A stretch of 64,000 bases of DNA from Siphonodentalium dalli (Eukaryota; Mollusca; Scaphopoda; Gadilida; Siphonodentaliidae), in assembly GCA_032622095.1 (NCBI GenBank), contig CP136061.1, positions 10,371,287 to 10,435,286 of the forward strand, in the 5' to 3' direction. The notes below the pieces were generated by a model. That model saw only the letters and a list, made by a program, of their open reading frames with translations, did no database searches and was not told the origin of the DNA. Position numbers and translations under genes: made by a program. This document shows, in pieces, positions 35,216 through 45,174 of this stretch (position 1 is its first letter; every line of letters begins with the position of its first letter).

Positions 35216-36649
35216 GTTATCGCGTCATGTCGATATCTAGTATTACTTAGAAATTTCACCTTTCGAGATTCATAATTGCTCCATTGACTGTAACAGATGG
35301 AATTATTCCCCTCTTCGGATAGAGTGTCACTGAAACTTTATTTTGTCAGACTGTCTGTATAGTCACTGATTATATATGGCAATAATCTGTAATAAGATGT
35401 AGCACTATTTTATTTTATATTTACATGCAGTGCTGTTTTTATACAACAATTATAATCCTCCCTAGATCATCATGTGATCGACCATACATCGCGCGAGGAC
35501 CTGGTTGAATTAAGGGGGTTTTTTATGGATAACTTCTGTCCTCAAGCTAGATTACACTTATGACATTTAATGGCATGTTTCTAACATGGAGGGTTAGATA
35601 TGCGTGAGACACCACCACTCTTCAATTCACACCAAGTTATCAGCTGTCATATTCGGATATTAGAACCCATAGCCATGATATATGGTTTATTTTGTGTATA
35701 CTAGTAATATTGTTATTTTCAGTACCTTTATATACCAGTACTGTGTATAACAATGCATATACATTAATCCATGTATACATGTATATTGATTCAACGGATT
35801 CAGTGGTTTTGTCCATCAGTCTATCAAATTTGCGGGGAAAACATGGCCACAAGCAGTACACCCTGTTAAATTTCGAATTTGAATCAATTGGCGCACCCCG
35901 CAGCCAGCTTTTATTGGAGAACTTTTTCTCATGTGGATAGTTTGGGTCACCGCTAGATGTGAGCCATGTTTTGTTCTCAAGCTGTCCTTGTGAAGACATC
36001 ACTGCCAGCGGTGATCTTGAATTTTACTATTTTTATGGCTAAATAATTTGGTTGATCCTACAGACGACACCCCTTGTCCGATCGTCACCAGATTCCACAA
36101 TGATCTTCTGGATAACCAGGGGGAGAGTAATCTAATTTTCCCGAATTTCGTTAAAAAACATTACCACAGGCAGCAATTTGGTATCTTACTGTTTGATCCT
36201 CTTTTGCGTGACTGAATTGTTTAGCAACTGTACAGTCATATCCCTCATCTGATAGTCACCACACTTTATATTGATCTTCGGGCTGACAACTAGATGGGAG
36301 CTATCGAATGCTTTGAATTTTTTTGGAAAACATTGTCGCCAGCAGTCATCTTCTATTTTGGTTTTTATATACATGTATATCTCTTCATTCGGATAGCCAG
36401 TATTACGTAGGTACTTCAACTTTCCGCATTCCTGTCATCATTTGAAATATAAAAATTTACCTGATACCATGCACCCTTCAAAATTTGTTTCGTCGTATCT
36501 ATTTTAATGACCCGTATGGTAATATTGATACAGATATATTTGTCAAACATTTCTTTGTACAATATACAGGTATTTAGTTTGTAACTAAATCTAGAAATAT
36601 ATAATAGTAGCTGGTGGACCCTACTTCGTCCGGGATGTTCCCCTCTGAT

Positions 36650-37000
36650 TTTCGGAGAATTGCGCGATTTAACCTTGAATTGACCATTTTAAAGGTGAAC
36701 GTCATGTCGGGTCACGATTTGACCCGCCCAAAACACTCCCCGGACAAAAGTCACGACAAAAGTACACGTCGAAATCCGCCCGGCTTTACCCGATTTGACC
36801 TTGAATTGACAATTTTGAATGTCAAGATCAGGTCAGGGTCATAATTTGACCCACCCGAAACACTCCTGGGACAAAAGTAACAGTAGGTATTATATTTCGT
36901 TGAAATACTTCGTTTTACCAGATTTGACCTTGAATTGATCTTTTTGAATGTCAAAGTCAGGTCGGGATCAAGATTTGACCCGTCCAAATAGTCCAGAAAC
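36650..37000 (+). repeat. ~128-bp tandem repeat, three copies
   Basis: The phrase GATTTGACCTTGAATTGA (first copy GATTTAACC...) starts at about 36,666, 36,792 and 36,921. Each copy is followed by TGTCAA/GTGAAC, TCAGGTCNGG and a GACCCGCCCAAA-type segment and ACAAAAGT. Confidence 0.8.
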
Positions 37001-37296
37001 ATGCCTACATCAGCACGTTCGAGAACATGGTCCCACGTGAAATTGGACCCGTCAATATTGCTCCCGGGATCGAAGTAGTCCTACACCCAAATTTTTAGTC
37101 GGATCGGTCAAGGTCCAGAAACATGCCTATGAGCGAGGTCAAGTTGACACGTTAAATACCAAATCCGAGTCGGATCAGTCGAGCAGTGTTAGAGTCTATA
37201 ACACATACACACATGCATTCATGCATACACACATACATACAGACAGGTGTTCCAAAATGTATAATCGATAGCTACAACAATTCTATGGTAGATAGT

Positions 37297-37762
37297 CACC
37301 TAGTACAAACGCTATCGCATGCCAAATGGGGTGGGATGCTGAAAAATCGCAAGCCAATTTGCGCGCGATTTAGTTTGCCGTGTCCCGCGTGACTCAGCAT
37401 CGCATGCGAATATCTTATACTATGTTTCGATTGTAAAATTCAAAGAAATGTAACTCTAACATACCCGTTATTTAGTAAAAAATCATACCAAAAGAATGAC
37501 ACCACAAAGAGACACGTTTCAAAAACACTATAGGCAGTCAGGTCGCGCCAGCGACCGCTGCCGCGGGGGCCTGATGGCTCATAAAAACAACTCTATATAT
37601 AAGCGCCCGCGGCTACCACTTTATAGCATCAAGGGTAGACTGAGCAAATCGAGACGGGATGCTGGTCCCGCCAAACTCTCCAGACGGCATCGACATATCA
37701 AAACGCATGCGATTCTCGCCTATCGTATCTGTATTTGGACGAGATTGTAAGACCATAGCCTG
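37297..37762. mobile_element. 466-bp insertion with 7-bp target duplication
   Basis: AGATAGT occurs at 37,290-37,296 and 37,763-37,769. In the left arm the corresponding site is uninterrupted (one copy, as AAATAGT, in the stretch around 18,711-18,718). The inserted DNA is GC-richer than its surroundings and has no clear terminal inverted repeats. It contains CGCATGC words near both ends and a 69-84-codon open frame that I do not recognise. Confidence 0.7.
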
Positions 37763-37894
37763 AGATAGTTCACGGCCGACCTGATGCATGCATCTTAGTT
37801 TTCTTGGTTAATGATTATCGCGAACTCGGCTTACATATGTTCGCCCGAAGGATATAATTTTGAGCTGAGGCCTTCGCCTACTGTGAATTATATA

Positions 37895-38095
37895 CCGGTA
37901 GGGTGATCAAATAGAAATGGAGTATAATCTTAAAGTGATGTGAAACACTCCGGTAGGGTGATCAAATAGAAATGGAGAATAATCTTAAAGTGGTGTGAAA
38001 CACTCCAGTATGGTGATCAAATAGAAATGGAGAATAATCTTAAAGTGATGTGAAACACTCCGGTAGGGTGATCAAATAGAAATGGAGAATAATCT
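37895..38095 (+). repeat. 55-bp tandem repeat, about 3.7 copies
   Basis: Units start CCGGTAGGGTGATCAAATAG at 37,895, 37,950, 38,005 (as CCAGTATGG) and 38,060, and run through TAATCTTAAAGTGATGTGAA. The 33.5-33.9-kb partner holds only one such unit, so the expansion happened in this copy. Confidence 0.95.
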
Positions 38096-38322
38096 TGCTC
38101 AAAGTAGTTATTTTTTACGAATATTACACAATTGACAACGCATACCATCATTGTTATATATTGATTAAATGCAATGACTCTTAAAATCATTTGCGTTAGT
38201 TTATCGCCGATAGTTGCGTCCCGAATCAAGAGGTAAATATTTACAATTGACCGTTGTTCAGACGATGTTTTCTATGGAGTGGAATGGTCGCTTTCTGTGA
38301 ATTTTTTGGCGTTGTTAGTAAA

Positions 38323-38645
38323 GCTGAAGGGGTCACTCTCACCAAAAAAAGTGCTGAAGGGTACACAGGATTTTCAAAATGTGCTGAAGGGTACACAGGG
38401 TTTGAAATGTCGTTCTAAGGGCATTCAGTTTTCGTATCTGCCATGATTTCTGTTAGAAAATAATTGCTTACGTTCCAATGAATATTAAAATGTACTGAAA
38501 ACAAGCTGCTAATGGGCGCCAGACTTTCATAAACACAATTTAATAATGGTGTTCGTGCCGATCACAAATCCTGTGTACCCTTCAGCACATTTTCAAACCC
38601 TGTGCACCCTTCAGCACTTTTTTTGGTGAGAGTGACCACTTCAGC
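38323..38645. mobile_element. 323-bp MITE with ~80-bp TIRs and 9-bp TSD
   Basis: The ends read GCTGAAGNGGTCACTCTCAC on one side and its complement on the other. TIRs extend about 80 bp and contain an internal duplication of GTGCTGAAGGGTACACAGG. GTTAGTAAA flanks both ends (38,314-38,322 and 38,646-38,654). The paralogous empty site near 33,590 carries a single GTTAGTAGA in complement, confirming the insertion boundaries. A 9-bp duplication fits a Mutator-like (MULE) source better than Tc1 or hAT. There is no coding capacity in the ~160-bp interior. Confidence 0.95.
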
Positions 38646-38745
38646 GTTAGTAAATGCTATATTCCCCAGGTTGGCATAGCGCATGCGTACTAACTTATAA
38701 GTTACACGCACCGAACAAGTCCATAATATATGTCTTTAACAAAAG

Positions 38746-39017
38746 CCCTTGGTCTTGTAGTACCACGATCGCTTATCTTACTATATAAATAAAGCCATCT
38801 GTTTAAATTTTACATTTAATCAACACCTGTTGAATAAACGTGCCTACTGTTGATTAAAATTTAAACTTTTTCCATACAATTTGAACGGAGAAGTGTTTAT
38901 CCATCGCATTGTAAAGATAGTGGCATAAACTTCGCAGAGTGGATTAAACATTCTCTATACAATTTGAACGGAAAAGTGTTTATCCATCGCATTGTAGAGA
39001 TCGTGGCATAAACAAAA
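38746..39017 (+). repeat. 84-bp direct duplication
   Basis: ATACAATTTGAACGGANAAG followed by TGTTTATCCATCGCATTGTA occurs at 38,873 and 38,957. The remainder of the interval is unassigned, with no gene. Confidence 0.75.
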
Positions 39018-39160
39018 TATACGCATAGTGTTTCTGAAAAACAAATTTAATCCACTCGTGGGATTGGCGATTTACACCTCTCGCTGAAGCTCGTGTGTAA
39101 ATCGCCAATCCCACTCGTGGATTAAATTTATTATTCAGAAACACTAGTACTATGCGTATA
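39018..39160. repeat. ~143-bp imperfect palindrome
   Basis: Outer ends ATACGCATAGTG and CTATGCGTAT face each other. Inner arms GGATTGGCGATTTACAC and GTGTAAATCGCCAATCC pair perfectly around an ~18-base loop. The right arm carries small insertions. Confidence 0.9.
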
Positions 39161-39253
39161 TTCTATATTTAATCCCCGTTCCAATCAATCCAGCTATACT
39201 ATTCTATTTATTACAGTAAACTGTCAAAAGTTTTGTTAAATTATGTCATTTTA

Positions 39254-39713
39254 TGTGACCCGCCATATCAAATGCAGTCGGAAGTCGGGTTTTTTTTTAC
39301 CCTGTGCCAATGCATTCTCTTATATATGCGAGTCGACCATAGGTCGCCTCGCATCTATATGAGAATGCATTGGCCTAACAATGTTTTACAATTTTAATGA
39401 TTTTTTCTTGTATTCTTTTAACAATTTGATAATTTCACCCATACAGAGCCCCAGACAAACATGAGCAGACGACACTCTTATATATGCTTCTATATGTGTG
39501 GGGCACCCTGCAGGGTAATGGATGTTTTTTATTTTATGTCCTAAAAATTGTAAGAAACATTTATTTAAAAACAAATGATAAAAAATTGTTAGGCCAATGA
39601 ATTCTCTTATATATGCGAGGCGACCTATGGTCGACTCGCATATATAAGAGAATGCATTGGCACAGGGTAAAAAAAATCCCGACTTACGACTGGATTTGAT
39701 ATGGCGGGTCACA
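39254..39713. mobile_element. 460-bp MITE with 129-bp TIRs, each holding a 69-bp palindrome
   Basis: The TIRs at 39,254-39,382 and 39,585-39,713 are inverted copies of exactly equal length, starting TGTGACCCGCCATATCAAAT. Each TIR ends with a self-complementary 69-bp palindrome (39,306-39,374 and 39,593-39,661). TA dinucleotides flank the ends (39,252-39,253 and 39,714-39,715), consistent with TA target duplication. The ~200-bp interior is AT-rich, has no transposase and includes ATGAGCAGACGAC, a word shared with the 165-bp array and the 8.2-kb repeat. Solo palindromes of this family occur at 7,263-7,331 and, as a half, at 3,371-3,411. Confidence 0.95.
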
Positions 39714-39715
39714 TA

Positions 39716-40214
39716 TATGAGAAACCAACTACTCTTTTGTTATTAGGATTGGAATATAATAAGTTTACACTAAATGGCTCTTGAGTCGATTGTCCTTGAA
39801 TCAAATATCAAGCATGAAGATGAATATATTTGATGGCATTACGTCTTGGCGATGCACATATTTTATCTCATTACGCCAAGACCATGAACAGATTTGATAG
39901 CGTCTTGGCGATGAACAGATGTTATCGCCGACACATTCGTTCCATGGTGAGATCGCTTCACGATTTATGTCACATAAAATTCGTGTCAGCAAAAAGGATG
40001 GAATGGCGGGAAGACATAAACGACGAGCGGAGGAAATGACTTCTGATTGCAATAAGCTATTATTAATGCAATTAAGCACGGATGGTGAAAGAACATGACG
40101 CAAATAAAAAACGCTAATAGCACAATTTGGCAAAGTTAGCCATCTTTTTTGTATTTAAGCTGCAGTATTTTTACATTCCATTCATCTGTGTATCGTCTGA
40201 TATATCAGAGACCC
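39716..40214. other. Unassigned sequence, no gene seen
   Basis: Open frames of 69 and 110 codons lie on opposite strands over the same bases (39,801-40,133), unrecognised and mutually exclusive. The phrase CGTCTTGGCGATGNACA occurs twice (about 39,842 and 39,901). No gene supported. Confidence 0.35.
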
Positions 40215-41150
40215 ATTAATGAGAGGCAGTTTCGTGTCGCGCGCTAACAGCATGCCCCGATACCATGATGGGAGATAACTCCGGTAAATAATTATACATA
40301 TAACGGATAACCCTAGCAGTATCTAGTAGATTATGTAGGTATTTGTGGAGTATATGAGCAGACGACGGGCACAGAAACCATCAATGATAGACAGTTTCAT
40401 GTCGCGTGCTAACAGCATGCCCCGATACCATGACGGGAAATAACTCTGTTAAATAATCACACATATAAAAGATAACCCTAGCATTATCTAGTAGATTATG
40501 TAGGTATTTGTGGAGTATATGAGCAGACGACGGGCACAGAAACAATTAATGAGAGACAGTTTCGTGTCACGTGCTAACAGCATGCCCCGATACCATGATG
40601 GGAGATAACTCCGGTAAATAATTATACATATAACGGATAACCCTAGCAGTATCTAGTAGATTATGTAGGTATTTGTGGAGTATATGAGCAGACGACGGGC
40701 ACAGAAACCATCAATGATAGACAGTTTCATGTCGCGTGCTAACAGCATGCCCCGATACCATGATGGGAGATAACTCCGTTAAATATTCACATATAACGGA
40801 TAACCCTAGCATTATCTAGTAGATTATGTAGGTATGTGTGGAGTATATGAGCAGACGACGGGCACAGACGCCCTTAATGAGAGACCGTTTCGTGTCACGT
40901 GCTAACAGCATGCCCCGATACCATGACGGGAGATAATTCCGTTAAATAATTATACATATAACGGATAACCCTAGCATTATCTAGTAGATTATGTTGGTAT
41001 TTGTGGAGTATATGAGCAGACGACGGGGACAGAAACCATTAATGAGAGACAGTTTCGTGTCGCGTGCTAACAGAATGCCCCGATACAATGACGGGAGATA
41101 ATTCCGTTAAATAATCACATATAACGGATAACCCTAGCATTATTATAATG
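40215..41150 (+). repeat. 165-bp tandem repeat, about six copies
   Basis: Copies are anchored at CAGTTTCGTGTCGCG-like words at 40,227, 40,392, 40,557, 40,722, 40,885 and 41,050. Each contains GCTAACAGCATGCCCCGATA, ATGGGAGATAACTCC, TATCTAGTAGATTATGTAGG and ATGAGCAGACGACGGGCACAG. Odd and even copies alternate (AATGAGAG / AATGATAG), hinting at a 330-bp dimer. The array ends about 200 bp before the 36-bp satellite. Confidence 0.95.
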
Positions 41151-41365
41151 AATGAATTTCGGATTATATACTCGGATCGACGATCGAGATATTGGTGTCG
41201 GCTAATGATTCTAGTAAAACTGTTCAGCGACACAGAGCTACTGGCTTTGTCAAAAAGGACTTTATAAAACATATTGGTGCTGGGTTTATAGATATCGAAC
41301 CCCCCAATACAGCAGAAAGTGGACCAACCATGGTCATGCTGCTTCTGTGCAATAAGTATCATCTA
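41151..41365. other. Junction between 165-bp array and 36-bp satellite
   Basis: About 215 bp of non-repetitive DNA. A plus-strand frame reads TGFVKKDFIKHIGAGFIDIE and then runs into the satellite. It has no recognised family and no clear ATG context, so it is not called as a gene. Confidence 0.4.
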
Positions 41366-42199
41366 CTTGTCCATCATGTCTGCTGTTATATATCATTTGT
41401 TATTGTACATCATGTCTGCTGTTATATATCATTTGTTATTGTCCATCATGTCCGCTGTTGTATATCATTTGTTAGTGTACATCATGTCCGCTGTTGTATA
41501 TCATTTGTTATTGTACATAATGTCCGCTGTTGTATATCATTTGTTATTGTACATCATGTCCGCTGTTGTATATCATTTGTTATTGTACATCATGTCTGCT
41601 GTTGTATATCATTTGTTATTGTACATCATGTCTGCTGTTGTATATCATTTGTTATTGTACATCATGTCTGCTGTTGTATATCATTTGTTAGTGTACATAA
41701 TGTCTGATGTTGTATATCATTTGTTATTGTACATCATGTCTGCTGTTGTATATCATGTGTTATTGTACATTATGTCCGCTGTTGTATATCATTTGTTATT
41801 GTACATTATGTCCGCTGTTATATATCATTTGTTATTGTACATAATGTCCGCTGTTATATATCATTTGTTATTGTACATCATGTCTGCTGTTGTATATCAT
41901 TTGTTAGTGTACATCATGTCTGCTGTTGTATATCATTTGTTATTGTACATCATGTCTGCTGTTATATATCATTTGTTAGTGTACATAATGTCCGCTGTTG
42001 TATATCATTTGTTATTGTACATCATGTCCGCTGTTGTATATCATTTGTTATTGTACATCATGTCCGCTGTTGTATATCATTTGTTATTGTACATCATGTC
42101 TGCTGTTGTATATCATTTGTTATTGTACATCATGTCTGCTGTTGTATATCATTTGTTATTGTACATCATGTCTGCTGTTATATATCATTTGTTATTGTA

Positions 42200-44140
42200 C
42201 ATCATGTCCGCTGTTATATATCATTTGTTATTGTATATCATGTCCGCTGTTATATATCATTTGTTATTGTACATCATGTCTGCTGTTATATATCATTTGT
42301 TATTGTATATCATGTCCGCTGTTATATATCATTTGTTATTGTACATCATGTCTGCTGTTATATATCATTTGTTATTGTATATCATGTCCGCTGTTATATA
42401 TCATTTGTTATTGTACATCATGTCCGCTGTTATATATCATTTGTTATTGTATATCATGTCCGCTGTTATATATCATTTGTTATTGTACATCATGTCTGCT
42501 GTTATATATCATTTGTTATTGTATATCATGTCCGCTGTTATATATCATTTGTTATTGTACATCATGTCTGCTGTTATATATCATTTGTTATTGTATATCA
42601 TGTCCGCTGTTATATATCATTTGTTATTGTACATCATGTCTGCTGTTATATATCATTTGTTATTGTATATCATGTCCGCTGTTATATATCATTTGTTATT
42701 GTACATCATGTCTGCTGTTATATATCATTTGTTATTGTATATCATGTCCGCTGTTATATATCATTTGTTATTGTACATCATGTCTGCTGTTATATATCAT
42801 TTGTTATTGTATATCATGTCCGCTGTTATATATCATTTGTTATTGTACATCATGTCCGCTGTTATATATCATTTGTTATTGTATATCATGTCCGCTGTTA
42901 TATATCATTTGTTATTGTATATCATGTCCGCTGTTATATATCATTTGTTATTGTATATCATGTCCGCTGTTATATATCATTTGTTATTGTACATCATGTC
43001 TGCTGTTATATATCATTTGTTATTGTATATCATGTCCGCTGTTATATATCATTTGTTATTGTACATCATGTCTGCTGTTATATATCATTTGTTATTGTAT
43101 ATCATGTCCGCTGTTATATATCATTTGTTATTGTACATCATGTCCGCTGTTATATATCATTTGTTATTGTATATCATGTCCGCTGTTATATATTATTTGT
43201 TATTGTACATCATGTCTGCTGTTGTATATCATTTGTTATTGTACATCATGTCTGCTGTTATATATCATTTGTTATTGTACATCATGTCTGCTGTTATATA
43301 TCATTTGTTATTGTATATCATGTCCGCTGTTATATATCATTTGTTATTGTACATCATGTCTGCTGTTGTATATCATTTGTTATTGTACATCATGTCTGCT
43401 GTTATATATCATTTGTTATTGTACATCATGTCTGCTGTTATATATCATTTGTTATTGTATATCATGTCCGCTGTTATATATCATTTGTTATTGTACATCA
43501 TGTCTGCTGTTATATATCATTTGTTATTGTATATCATGTCCGCTGTTATATATCATTTGTTATTGTACATCATGTCTGCTGTTATATATCATTTGTTATT
43601 GTATATCATGTCCGCTGTTATATATCATTTGTTATTGTACATCATGTCCGCTGTTATATATCATTTGTTATTGTATATCATGTCCGCTGTTATATATCAT
43701 TTGTTATTGTACATCATGTCTGCTGTTATATATCATTTGTTATTGTACATCATGTCTGCTGTTATATATCATTTGTTATTGTATATCATGTCCGCTGTTA
43801 TATATCATTTGTTATTGTACATCATGTCTGCTGTTGTATATCATTTGTTAGTGTACATCATGTCTGCTGTTATATATCATTTGTTATTGTCCATCATGTC
43901 TGCTGTTATATATCATTTGTTATTGTACATCATGTCTGCTGTTATATATCATTTGTTATTGTACATCATGTCTGCTGTTATATATCATTTGTTATTGTAT
44001 ATCATGTCCGCTGTTATATATCATTTGTTATTGTATATCATGTCCGCTGTTATATATCATTTGTTATTGTACATCATGTCCGCTGTTATATATCATTTGT
44101 TATTGTATATCATGTCCGCTGTTATATATCATTTGTTATT
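42200..44140 (+). repeat. 72-bp dimer domain of the satellite
   Basis: Monomers alternate fairly regularly between a form with TGTATATCATGTCCGC and a form with TGTACATCATGTCTGC, both followed by TGTTATATATC. The effective period is 72 bp, with a few single-monomer slips. Confidence 0.85.
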
Positions 44141-45174
44141 GTACATCATGTCTGCTGTTGTATATCATTTGTTATTGTACATCATGTCTGCTGTTATATA
44201 TCATTTGTTATTGTACATCATGTCCGCTGTTATATATCATTTGTTAGTGTACATCATGTCTGCTGTTGTATATCATTTGTTAGTGTACATCATGTCTGCT
44301 GTTGTATATCATTTGTTAGTGTACATAATGTCCACTGTTGTATATCATTTGTTATTGTACACCATGTCTGCTGTTGTATATCATTTGTTATTGTACATCA
44401 TGTCTGCTGTTGTATATCATTTGTTAGTGTACATCATGTCTGCTGTTGTATATCATTTGTTAGTGTACATCATGTCTGCTGTTGTATATCATTTGTTATT
44501 GTACACCATGTCTGCTGTTGTATATCATTTGTTATTGTACATCATGTCTGCTGTTGTATATCATTTGTTAGTGTATATCATGTCTGCTGTTGTATATCAT
44601 TTGTTATTGTACATCATGTCTGCTGTTATATATCATTTGTTATTGTACATCATGTCTGCTGTTGTATATCATTTGTTATTGTACATCATGTCTGCTGTTG
44701 TATATCATTTGTTATTGTACATCATGTCCGCTGTTATATATCATTTGTTAATGTACATCATGTCTGCTGTTGTATATCATTTGTTATTGTACATCATGTC
44801 TGCTGTTGTATATCATTTGTTATTGTACATCATGTCCGCTGTTATATATCATTTGTTAATGTACATCATGTCTGCTGTTGTATATCATTTGTTAGTGTAC
44901 ATCATGTCTGCTGTTGTATATCATTTGTTATTGTACATCATGTCTGCTGTTATATATCATTTGTTATTGTACATCATGTCTGCTGTTGTATATCATTTGT
45001 TATTGTAAGTAATGTCTGCTGTTGTATATCATTTGTTAGTGTACATCATGTCTGCTGTTGTATATCATTTGTTATTGTACATAATGTCTGCTGTTGTATA
45101 TCATTTGTTATTGTACATCATGTCTGCTGTTGTATATCATTTGTTATTGTAAGTAATGTCTGCTGTTGTATATC

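Larger units (their letters stand above)
34078..37803 (-). repeat. Large inverted repeat, right arm
   Basis: Reverse-complement counterpart of 18,684-22,410 with conserved block order. Differences are insertions private to this arm: 34,742-35,215 (with an internal ~170-bp duplication), tandem repeats at 36,650-37,000, and 37,297-37,762. Conversely it lacks the 1.17-kb insertion found in the left arm. The two arms are separated by 11.7 kb of unrelated DNA holding the inverted minisatellite cluster. Confidence 0.9.
37895..38745 (-). repeat. Inverted pair flanking the right arm, right member
   Basis: Reverse-complement match to 33,515-33,915 on both sides of the MITE at 38,323-38,645. With its partner it brackets the right arm of the large inverted repeat, so the 33.5-38.7-kb region could be one composite element with long terminal inverted repeats. 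Confidence 0.8.

Noticed and set aside
39801-40133. 110-codon minus-strand frame
   Set aside because: It overlaps a plus-strand frame over the same bases, matches no family, and contains a short duplicated phrase.
41192-41707. Gene reading from unique DNA into the satellite (TGFVKKDFIKH start)
   Set aside because: The unique part is only about 55 codons, has no ATG start in good context, and the rest is satellite translation.
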